Source: Smittia aterrima (Eukaryota; Arthropoda; Insecta; Diptera; Chironomidae). From it: DNA of 64,000 bases. The position numbers and the translations under genes were made by a program. The DNA is taken from NCBI GenBank assembly GCA_033063855.1, contig CP093829.1:15283537-15347536 (forward strand). Direction: 5' to 3'. Below are positions 25,270-36,019 of the stretch, piece after piece. The notes under the pieces are model-generated. The model ran no database searches. It had not been told where the DNA came from and saw only the letters and a program-made list of their open reading frames with translations. Each line of letters begins with the position of its first letter. The first letter of the stretch is position 1.

Positions 25270-28200
25270 TTAGTTGCTGCTGCGAAATTTCGGTAGCGGT
25301 AGCCGACTTGCTGTTGGCTGGGGACTAGCGGTGCTGTTTAGAGCTATTTCATCATCTTTGCAATAGCCGAGAACAATCCCCGTTGAACCTATTTTCACAA
25401 ACAACACCGTCATATATTTTCGAGATAAGATTTTCCTAAGGAACTCATACTCACAGTCGAGATTCGGATCGAACAAGGTCGGAATTAATACGAGAGCACC
25501 TTAAGAGAACAAAAATTTTGCAATAAACCACGATTCACTATGGAATTTAGATATTCTCGTACCTGATATAGAAACGATTAGACCGAAGATAACCAATGCA
25601 ATCGCCGGAAGCTTTTCTCGACTGAACAACGAATGTGGGTCGAGCTTAATGAAAATTAGACCCGGTAGGATGTAGGAGAGGGGAATCGCTGCCAAAAGAC
25701 CCTAAAACGACAAACAAATATTGAAAGTTTACTTGATTCGCTTCGACATTACGCGTGGGCCTTCGCTTAAGCGAGAGGAAATGATAATAATGAATAATGG
25801 ATGCCCAAGACTTACATTTAATTCCAAGATGGGCCCGAGACATTCACTCGTCGGCGATATGAAAAAAGCCGAGAACACAACAAAAAGCGTAACAATCAAA
25901 TCCTGTTCGGATGAGACGGAAATAATGATGCCATTAGTCAGCGCCTGTTATAACAAAGTGGAAATTACCTTGTCTTCAGAGTCCTCTCGTTGCCGTGGAT
26001 CCACGTTCTTATCATACTCGACCATCTCGTGCGAATAAAAGCGTTTGATTTGCGTCTTAATTATCTGCGAAGGAGACGTCAAGGAATAAATTGCTTCGCT
26101 CTTGAATTTAATTAAAAACTTTACCTCTCGCGATACAAAGCATTCAAGTGGAAACGTCAAAAGAATGGAAACACAAAACAGAACTCGCGCCAAATTCATG
26201 TCGTCATAGCAGTAGTTCTCCAGTAAGTCGCCTAGAGTTGAGAGCAGGCAAATTGAGCTATTTGATCTTTTGATGCAATTAAGGAACTTGGAATAAATTA
26301 CCTTGCGAGAGTGTTGTGAACGTAGCGTACCCTGTTATTCCAAATAGAGTGGCAACGATCCAAGCGAAGCTTTTAAAGAGTCATAAAATATAAATTTGAG
26401 TTCGTGGCATTGGCCTAAATTGGGAAAGGGGAAAAACACTTGAAGCTTACCCGACAGAAATATGCGTTACTTTCTCCCATCGCTGCAGGCTTGAGTCCCT
26501 CATTGAGTGGTAAATGAGAAATGTGTTGTGATGGCACATGAAAGCGAACGCCATTATGCCTGTTGCTGAGAGGATGTCGGGCTGAGCGAACTCGTAAGCA
26601 TCTGCCGGGCGCGGACTATAAATTGTGAGAAATAAACAAACAAGTGAATACTCTTGCCTTCTCCCTGCTCTGTGTGTGTCGTGCGGTCGAATTTCTCTGA
26701 TGTAGAAACACTTTCCAACCCACCCGAGACTCGCTCGAAGAACAAATGTTTCCGAGATGTTCACTCGTTTGATAAGAACAAACAAACAACTCTAACTTTA
26801 TTTACTCGAAATTAAACTTTCTGCTTTCCGAGTTTGAAGGCCAAAAAAGTTTTCGTTCCAATTGCATCGAAGAAAATTTCTGTTTTGTCAACTGATGAAA
26901 AATTTTCTTTTTAAACTTACACATTTGCATAATCACCGTTGAACTTTTTATAGACGACAGCGAGCAGGATCATGAGAACCGAGACCAAGCTAAATGCAAC
27001 GGAAAGAAAGGAAATAAGTTTCATGGGAAACGATTACGTCGACTCTCACCTTATGAAACTGATTTTGGCAAGACGTGAGACGTTCTTGTACAAGCAGAGT
27101 GGCGTCGTGACAAACTGCAAATGGACAACCGTCATTTATAAGGAATTTATTGCAATGAGAATGTAAAGAGGATGTTACCAACGTGACCAAGAAGACTACG
27201 AAGAATCTTACGCTTCCCATTGAAGAGCCGAGTACAGGAATAAATCGTACGAGGACCTTCGATAATGTATCGCCCACGACAACATTGTACGAAATCATCG
27301 CTAGGAGTAGAAAGATGTGGCTTTAGTCCAGTGAGAGCCTTGACCTTGTTACGCCAAACTGGCCATTACGTAACCTTTTAAACAAACTTGTTAAGCGCTT
27401 ACCTAGAAACGGATACAGGAATTGGAGGAATGAAAGCAAATAATAGCCGCCGCTTCCAAAAGCACTCTCCATAACGCTTGGATAACTCTGCCGGCCTGAT
27501 AAATGTGCAGTGTAGATCTGAATACAGAATTAAATGAAAGGGTTGATTAACTGTTGAAGCAGAAAGTTAAGACTTTTGATTGTTACTCTGGGGCAATTAT
27601 TAACTTTTAATTGAAATTAAATACTCACCATTAAACGAAGACTGTAATCGGTGATGATTGCTACGAAAATCAATAGAATCAAACCAACGCCGTAGCCTGC
27701 ACGGACTAGCGCATAGGGAATACCGATAACTCCGCTTCCGACAATGGAATTTATGTAATTAAACGAGGTCTCGGAAAGCGATGATAGGGAATCGTCCAAG
27801 CAGCTTTGCTCCTCATGTTGCTATGAGGCGAGAGAAAAAAGAAGAAGGCGAACAGATCAATCGGAATGAATGGAATTTCCTTTTGATGTTTAAACGACTT
27901 AATTATGAGTTTGATTCTCTCGGACTGCCCGGCATAGCGGGAAATGGAATTATGGGCTGAGGGTTCGCAAGTAAAATCGATTAATCTTTCAATTTCCCTC
28001 ATCTCGGCACTAGATTGTTTCTCACGCCGTTGCACACTTCACCATATATCAAATTTCATAAGAAAAAAAAGGCGAAGAAGCCTTTTTCTCGAAGCACGTT
28101 GAGAGCTTTACTGCTTGAACATTTTATTAGCTCGATAAACATTCGAGTTCGTCTCGACAGATGGAAAATTTCCCCTCCTTACCTTCATCAGATTCTTCGT

Positions 28201-28383
28201 GGAAATATCGTCGAAAGCATGCACCTCAACTGAATCGTCACTTGTCTAACGTCGTCGACAAAAAAATTAAATGGTTCAGGTTTTAAATTGAATTAACGAG
28301 CGAGTAAAATCATCGAGGCGCTTCACCTGTCGCTCCATCGTGCTGTACTTGATCGAATTACTGCCATTCTTTTTATCTCCCAT
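25270..28383 (-). CDS. SLC38A11-like amino-acid transporter
   Basis: Fifteen exons: 28383-28327, 28245-28183, 27820-27629, 27517-27403, 27300-27212, 27114-27050, 26989-26921, 26615-26451, 26369-26302, 26231-26125, 26064-25969, 25944-25816, 25701-25563, 25499-25455 and 25388-25270; 505 aa, every junction in frame. Multi-pass (about 11 helices) member of the amino-acid/auxin permease superfamily, expected to move neutral amino acids with Na+ or H+. Family hallmarks: NYINSIVGSGVIGIPYA in helix 1, FVTTPLCLYKN, and IMAFAFMCHHNTFLIY in the middle. The end, DCSTGIVLGYC, matches the Cys-Ser-x-Gly...Tyr-Cys pattern I recall in SLC38A11-type proteins and supports removal of the last 66-nt intron. The cytosolic N-terminus is assembled from two small exons. 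Resembles Drosophila CG13743 by recollection, not by search. Confidence 0.9.
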
Positions 28384-29204
28384 TTTTCAATTGCAAAACC
28401 TCCCTTATGACCTCCTTTAATGACAGGACTGATAAAAACTTTCTCTTTGATTCTCACAGCACTTGACTTTAATCACGTCACGCAGCAGCAACAACTAATT
28501 TAATTCTCATCGTAAGGGACATCCGAAAAGTTTTCAACTTTAAAGTGAAACGACGTTGAACGACACGAAAAGTTAAGTTTGGCACAAAAGTTCTGCTTTG
28601 CTGCTGAAGGAAGAAAAGATTCCGGAGGAATGAAAATAAAACGCGTCCGTTCTCTTCAAAATCTCACACGAAACAATGATGTTTCAATAGGATCTCTTGC
28701 ATCTGACAACATCCGTTCATGAGCGAGTAAATATTTGTTGATTACAAAACACTTTTCTCTCCCACGCGAATATCCGATGATATCCCAATCTAGCTTGAAT
28801 TGCTTTTATCTGTTGACTTAATCGATTAAGTTGTGAAATCAATTTAAATTGTCGCTCTTTCTCATCGCCTACTGTTAGAGTTTAGAATCCAAATAAAGCT
28901 TTCAAATTGAAAGCTTTTTCAATGTTTTTTTGCGCAAGCTTAATGCTCACGATCAATGTTTTAGCTCAAAGCATTCGATGATGTTAGATTGTGTTGGTGA
29001 CGGAAGCAATCGTAATCGTGACCTTTGCATTTTTCATTGATGATCCTGGAAAATTGTTGCGGGCTGTTAATCGCACCAAAACAACGAAACAGCTGTTTGT
29101 GACGCAACAATCGCGTCAATGTTTTATTTTTTTTATATGCGCACCCACGCATGACACCACATTCTAATATTTTATTATTCTATTGTGTAATGACTTGCTC
29201 GGCT
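28384..29204. other. Spacer between FAR 3' end and transporter 5' end
   Basis: Presumed promoter of the minus-strand transporter and 3' flank of the reductase. Contains the reductase poly(A) signal (minus strand 29176-29171) and a 23-bp near-perfect palindrome at 28895-28917. No coding frame of note. Confidence 0.45.
28895..28917. repeat. 23-bp palindrome
   Basis: AAAGCTTTCAA, one spacer base, then its exact reverse complement. It lies about 510 bp upstream of the transporter start codon. Confidence 0.7.
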
Positions 29205-31400
29205 TTAAAACGCGCCGTGTTTGATGAATGAGGGGACCTTTGTACGTGAGATCAGAGACGCGCCGTAATCCGTGAATCCGTAGAACTTGAGTACGTTGAA
29301 TGTGATAAAAGCGAGGACTGAATAAATTACCGTCATGAGAAGATAATGCATAATCTCCATTCGCCTTAAAAGTAATGAACTTGAAAGGATATTCTTTTTT
29401 TTTTGTTAAAAGCTTAACGTCACCTGTAGCGTTTCCTCGCCTCAGGCAGCGTGTCCAAATCTTCTTTACAAATGTATTTCCTCAAGCCAGCGATGAAAAT
29501 TTCTAAAACGAAATCTCACGTTTAGCAAAGTCTCAAACTGAGCTCAAATATTTGGCTCACTCATAAACTCATCCCATTGAACTCCGTCGACGTCGCATCG
29601 AAAAAACTTTCTGTCATGCTTCGACATTCTACGAAAGAATTTTAGTTTTTGTGGTAAATCGAATTATCACATTAGGCAACGGTCTACTCACGCATTCAGC
29701 ATTTTCCTCATGTTGTCATCTTCAAACGTCCATTCGTTGTTCGTAAAGAAATTGATAACATCGGAAAATTTGTTGATTTTGCGATAGACGTTTAAAAGCT
29801 TTGGTTTCTTATTGTTGAGCTCTAGCATCTTGTCTAAAATCATCGCGGGAATAACGTGATAAAATATCTTCAGAAATTGGAAAACGTAATAATATTTTGT
29901 TGTGTTGTAGCGGATAACCCACAAAGCCCGTTTTATCTGAAATAATCGCGGAAGGGTAATCAGAAAGGGTTGAACGAATCAATTCGAATTTACCGGAAAG
30001 TCCTTGCCACTTGCAGTTGTTTTCTCCTTGACATCGGCCCACCTTAAATGAAAGTTTCTTTTTTATATATCATCGTAAACTCATTCATCTCCACTCCTCA
30101 CGTTAAAGGATTATTGTTGGAGACCGTACAGTGATAAATTTTGATATTCTCGCTACTGAAATCGTGATAAAAATATTTATCGCTAACTGACTTCTCGCTG
30201 TTGGTGATTGTACGCTTCGTTGAGTTATTGTTGCTGCAATCAGAATTATCAATTTTCCTGATCAATGAACAAGCAATTGGAAATATACTTCTCAACAACA
30301 GTGAACCAAGAGAGTGCTAATATAGAATTCACGACAAAATCAGCAGGAACGATGTTAGCTTTTAATTTATTGTCGATATGGAGAATTCGAATCAATCCAA
30401 CGCCAGCTCCAGTTACCACTCCGTTGACGCCATAAACGTTGTCCGTGTAACCAGGAACGGGGTCATCATAAGTGGTCGTCACGATTGAGGGTCGAATTAT
30501 CGCAGTGTTCAAGTGACTTCCGTATTTCCTCACTACGTGTTCAGAAAGAGCTTTCGTGTAAGTATAAGTGTTCGGATATGGTTGAATAATTCTTCTCGCA
30601 ATAGCTTCAAAGTCGTCCCACTCAGATGACTGAAGATTCTCTACAAGTTTTATCATAAAGTCAGGATCCAAATGGGTTTTGCAGACTGAAAAGGTATTTG
30701 AGAGTTTCTAAATTGATTCCCGAGTTGATCGTAAGACTTCTTACAACTTTCGCGAACGGTAAAGCCAGGCGTACAGAAAGCTGTCGAGACGTAAACGAAA
30801 ACATCGAGTTGAAGTGTTTGCTGAGCGAGAATCATAACTTCACGCGTTCCACGAACATTTATCTCAGTCGCTTCCTTTAAACTTTCGTCAAATCTCACGT
30901 CAGCTGCCGCGTGAAAGAAAACTTCAACTTCGTTCATCAACGTTTCTCGATTTTCAGTTGAAATTCCTAAACCAATTTCTTGTAAATCTCCCTTAATTAA
31001 ACAAAGCTTTTCAAAATGATTTCCCTTCTTGTTCAACAGCTTCTCGAAGATCTAGATCAAGATTTGTTAAAGTAACTCCACCGCAAGATGAAAGTTTAAC
31101 TTACTGGTTCACTCTTTAGCAAATCGAATCGTTCCTCTAACGATTTTCCTTTCTTTGCTCGCGCTAGCGAATAAATTTTTTTCACATCACATCTGAGAAG
31201 CTTTTCAATTAAAAGTTTTCCGAGAAAACCAAATCCACCTGGAGAAGAAAACTGTCTCAGATTTCTAATACGACTTCCTATGTCGACAACAACCCACCAG
31301 TTATGAAGATTGTTTTATCGCGTAGGAAATCCTTTATCGGAGAGTCATCGTTGATGTCGTCAGCGGATGTGAGAAAATTGTCTTCAAAAATTGTTTCCAT
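29205..31400 (-). CDS. Fatty acyl-CoA reductase (alcohol-forming)
   Basis: Ten exons: 31400-31298, 31238-31105, 31051-30745, 30685-30289, 30257-30102, 30042-29994, 29936-29692, 29628-29561, 29502-29424 and 29364-29205; 565 aa, a normal length. Reduces long-chain acyl-CoA to fatty alcohol with NADPH, for cuticular lipids, wax or pheromone. The Rossmann motif TGGFGFLG (34-41) spans the first intron and settles the donor choice. Catalytic YTYTK is at 222-226, and the C-terminal sterile/FAR_C domain ends with a hydrophobic helix (MHYLLMTVIYSVLAFITF), the usual membrane anchor. An insert rich in Asn, Ser and Lys follows the split at 30289 and looks lineage-specific. The frame continues upstream without ATG context, so 31400 is the best start. 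A minus-strand TATAAAT at 31567-31561 is a possible promoter. Poly(A) signal 29176-29171. Confidence 0.92.
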
Positions 31401-32158
31401 TTCACACAAAATATCAAAACACGTTAGACGTTGTCGCGCTAAAAGTCTAAGCGCAACTGATACCTTTCTCGTATCAAACGTCGACTTTAAATTGAAAAAG
31501 GTTTGGCAATGAATATTTATGCGTACTTTTATTATCATAATAAACGATGAACCGTAGTGAATTTATAAAAGGGTCACTCCACCAAGCGTCGATAGTTATC
31601 GGACGCGCGTTCAACTTTCGCTTTCGATAGCAAATAATTTTTGCTTCCCACTATTCGATTAAGGAACTTAAACTGAATCTTATCTATTTTGTATCTCGTC
31701 AAACTTAAACTAGAGGACTTAAAACATATATATGATACAGAAGACTCTCTGATTCGACCCAAGTACATTGCTTCAAGAGATTGCGGTTCTTTCTTCTAAA
31801 AAAAACAAAAGTTTATCGAAAAAGTTAAACTGTGATCATTCGAATAGAAGAAAGTGTTGTTTGTCGTTGAGTGTACGAGACTTTGTCGATCTATTCGGAT
31901 GAATACAGTGAACAAAGTAAACTTAAATCTACAGAACAAAGAATAATATTTACAAGTCGAGGACACTTAGCAGAACTTAAGACTAAAACAAATGATGTCA
32001 GTTATGAATCGAGATTGTTCGGGATCATTTTAAATCTTTCTTGATCTTGATAAATATCATTCCGCCAATAAAAATGGGAAACGTTTCGTTTTGTTTGTGC
32101 ACACTCACGACCTAAATTCTATTTTTTAAAACTCTTGTAATTCAACACATCGCGCTTA
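31401..32158. other. Promoter side of FAR and 3' flank of propeptide-like gene
   Basis: Holds a TATA-like element for the reductase on the minus strand (31567-31561). Otherwise AT-rich with no supported gene. Confidence 0.35.
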
Positions 32159-35100
32159 TTATGTTTCCTCGACCTGATTGCTGTCTCGATGTGAACGATC
32201 TCGGCGCTCAACATTTTTTTGATGTGATTTGTGTTCCAACTTTTCAATCACTTCCTCATTCGACTTTTGAAATCGATGGTGATGAGTGTGTCTCAAATGT
32301 CTCGTTGACTTCTCTTCTGTTTCTGTTTGCTGGTGCTCTGATGAGCTGATGTGATAGTTTGCGGGATGATATGATGTAAGATCTAGGCGAGGACCGCTGA
32401 AGTAATAGACAAAAACTTTAGTTTACGAAAAAAAAATGTTGTCAAATTTTTATTAACTCACGTGTACAAGTTTCGATAGACTTCCACAGCATTTTCGGAA
32501 GCTGCGTCTCGGACGGGTTCGGCAAGAAGCTTAAAGACTCCCCAGGGGAGTTGGAGATCTATCAAAATAAAAAATAACTTTTTAGTTTTAATATTTTGCA
32601 AAACTTCCTGTTGTCATCAAATTCAAATCAAACAAAAGTCCATGCGTAAAATTCAAAAACAAACAGCAAACAAACAAACGAAAATCAAGTTTGTTAGTTC
32701 AAACCTCCATTGCTTCGATCGCTACAAGAGTTTTTGATGAGTAAAGCTAAACGATCCCGCCAAGAAAACTCAAATTCGCTATTCACATGTTTCATAATTT
32801 TCAGTTTCGGGAAAGTAAACCTGATACGAAATCAAATGCCGGTCGCGAGGGAAGGTGAAGACGACATAACAAAGTGCAAATTGTTTAGACTCGCGAATAC
32901 GATCGAACGTGAACTTGAGTCACATTTTTCTCAGAGTTTTCGTAGTAGCGAGGAGGTAAGTGAGTGGAAAATCTCGTAGAGACCACAATGCGAAATGTGA
33001 AAACATTTTATTTCTCTTTTTCATTTCCGGTATTCCAAGAGATTAAAATTAGCTTCGAATGAAAAAGGAACGTTCTTGACGAGAAATCTAGAACTGTAGT
33101 CGTTTCTAGTTTCGGCGGAATGCTTCAAAATACAGAAATTCCTAAGAAGTCAATGTGCTGAGTAGACGCGAATCCGAAACTTTGACGATTAATTTTTTTT
33201 TGCTATTGAAATATTTACATGAACGTTTATGAATGGAAACTAAATATTTGTCGAGATTGGCTTTGTTAATTAAAGCGTCAAACTTCACTCTTACCTGCCT
33301 CGCAGTTTTGCAGATGAAAATGTTCCTTTGCATCCAATTGATTGTCATCTTTGTCGTAGATGTCAATCGCCATTCCAAGATTGTTTTTAGGTTGATCCCA
33401 ATATTTTAACGTCGCCAGAACATCGATCTCAAGCCAACCGTTAAAATTGTTTGCAACAAATTGGGTGTAAATAATTTTCTTCTTCAGTTCCTCTGCTCGA
33501 TGGAAAGAATATTTTAATTTTAAAATGGTCACGAATAAATCGTGGATGATAATTACTTCGTTTTCGGAGGTACACAGACACAGTGAATTTATAGAACTCC
33601 ATGGGTGGATCACACTCCTTCGATGATGATTTTCCAACTGCGACTGCGACTTTGAAGAGTCTGAGAAGAAGAGATTAAATTAGTTTTCGGAAAAATGTCT
33701 CTCGCTTGTCTACTGCGTACCTCAGGATCACTCTCTTGATATTATATTGACGATAATTTGGTCTAAACAGAATGTTCCAAGTACTCTGTCCAAACCAATC
33801 ACCTATAGGGATGGGACGTGGAATATCGCAGACAGCTGCAATGTTGTAGTCAAATTCCGCGTTACCTTGTAGTTCACCATCATCAGTCTCGCGTAATGTT
33901 TTCGCTAGCGAATGCTTGATGTTATTCAGTCTTATCGCCTCATCGGAACTGCAATCGAAATAAACAAGAAAAGAATTCATTAGATCGTCTGACCATGAAT
34001 GCAAATGCTGCGTGTTTGCATTCTCATTCGTCGTTTTTTCCAGACGAATTCAATAAAGCCCGTTTGTCTATTAATTTATTTGAACGAAGCTGCTGCTGCT
34101 TCGACTAGACAGCAATAACTCGATGCGAATGCAGACATCGTCTGCAATCTAAAGAATTTTCTTCTCCTTCCTCCATTCTCTACTGAGATTTTTCATTGTC
34201 TGGAGTTCTCGGAGAGAACTTCCTATTTGAGTCATTTCTCGCCTCGTTTACTAAAACATCGCGTGGAGCAAAACCAAATAAGATTCACGTGTGTCTGAAA
34301 GTGCATCAGCAACGAGATGCAATAAAAACGCCTGTGCATAGAGTCTCATCGACAACAACTGCGATGTACTTTTATTATTACAATTTTTTTGCTCTCCTCG
34401 TCTGGTTTCTTCAACTTGTTGTGCTCTCGAGTTCATTTTCGTGTGCAGACGAAGTTGATAAAGACACCCGTGAACACACAAATGAGTTTATAAACGACGA
34501 AAAAAAAGTGTTTCAAATGCATGAAAAAAATGTGGAAAGGATGCAATTGCAATTCATTATATAGTTGTTGTTGTTCTTTGGCGAACATGAATGCATTTGG
34601 GTTCTCCGCCTTCTTCTTGCCCCGTCGCTTTATGAGGCAAAGATAAGAGAATAATTGCAATTTGCCACTGTCCTAAAGTGCACCGAAAATAATGGGACAA
34701 TGAAGCTTCTTACTGGCTAAATAAGACGAAGACAACGATGATAAAGAGTGAGAAAGGGAGAACGAAGACTCGACCAGACACAAAAATTTTATTGCATTGC
34801 AAATGAGCCGAGAGACGAGAAAAAAAATATTGCAAGTAATAATAAAAACAAACCGTGAAATTGCATTCAAAGTGGTTCTTTATGCATTCTGCACTTCATT
34901 CTCCCCCGAAAAAAAGCAACAGAGCCAACAGCAGAGAAGAGAAGGTAAATCGTTCTGGTCTTAATCGATAAATACTTCCTACTCGACTCCAGACGCTTTG
35001 TCTTGTCTGTCGCTGTTGGCTGGCTGCTGTTGCACGTATCACAAAACAAAAAATTTACCTAATAAAGCGAGACTCTGGTTTTTTTTATCTTCGTTTAAGC

Positions 35101-36019
35101 TCACACGAGCATCTTGAGAGAAAAAAACTGAATTGCATGCAAGATCAAGTTCATGATTCTGTTGTTCTTTCTGAAAATTAACAAATGCAACTTACTGCAA
35201 CTTTTTTTTTCGTTTGAGAACGCATAAATGTATTTCAAGGGCACGAAAGATTTTTGTTTGTCGTGTCGGTGAAGCTTTTTGCTTCACACATTCCGTGGAG
35301 TTCGCTTTCCTCAGTGAGGGATGTGCAATCTTTATGAGAAAATTCTAATCTTCTCGTTTTTCCTCTTTTTTTTGAGGATTGACGGCGATGAAGGAGAGCG
35401 AGAGAGGAAGAAGATGCAATTCGCTTTGTGTCTGCTGCATCAGACTGCACATAAATTCTTAATTAGCGTTTTGATAGACTGCTCGTCTTCTTCTCACGTC
35501 TCCGCCGCTTTACTCTCATCATATAATCGTCTGTCAGTCGGCCCGCTATTTTTAATAATAATAATTATAAACTTGTCAACGATGTCGTTGACGATGTCGT
35601 GACAAACGAAGAAGAAAGCAGTTTAATGGATGATTGCGGAAATTTTCACCTCAATCGCGAAATTTCCACGGAAATTTTTTCGGAAGTTCTATAAATAAGT
35701 TCTATAAATTCACTTACTTCTCTGTTGGTGCCGGATAAGTTGAAGACTGAATCACTTGATAAAAGTTTTTGTCGGTCTTATTTTGCAATCTCTCTTGCAT
35801 TGACTTAATGTCCGCGAGGTTTAAGTCATTCTGCTTTAAAATGTTCACGACTTCAGGACTAAAATTATTAATATCGACATATCGTTTTTGCGCGTCAGGA
35901 TAAGGAGTCACATCTAAAACAGCCTCAGTGACTACAAGTGATCCTTGCTCAAAAGGCTTTGCCAAACATACATCGAAGCACCAAAGCACCGGAAAAATTA
36001 TGAAAACTGATAACTTCAT
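32159..36019 (-). CDS. Secreted protein resembling a TGF-beta propeptide without a ligand domain
   Basis: Exons 36019-35718, 33948-33721, 33660-33557, 33492-33295, 32558-32462 and 32396-32159 give 388 aa. Residues 1-20 (MKLSVFIIFPVLWCFDVCLA) are a signal peptide. The middle carries features of TGF-beta superfamily propeptides: a hydrophobic strand NIKRVILRLFK, then FNGWLEIDVLATLKYWDQ and NNLGMAIDIYD, the Gly-Trp...Asp-Val...Trp...Asn-x-Gly order of the straitjacket/arm region. After the last such strand (GVFKLLAEP) the protein ends in a basic, His-rich tail (RHLRHTHHHR) with no furin site followed by a cystine knot. The N-terminal region with HSLAKTLRE is unassigned. The first intron is 1.77 kb and carries no gene I can support. 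The family call is inference from pattern; a structural comparison would decide it. Confidence 0.7.

Noticed and set aside
32710..32979. 89-codon plus-strand frame inside an intron of the propeptide-like gene
   Set aside because: No recognisable motif and no splice signals that extend it; lies antisense within a well-supported intron.
34364..34564. Plus-strand frame starting with a signal-peptide-like segment inside the first intron of the propeptide-like gene
   Set aside because: Tyr/Phe-rich composition, no conserved-looking domain, no splice partners and intronic position; most likely chance.
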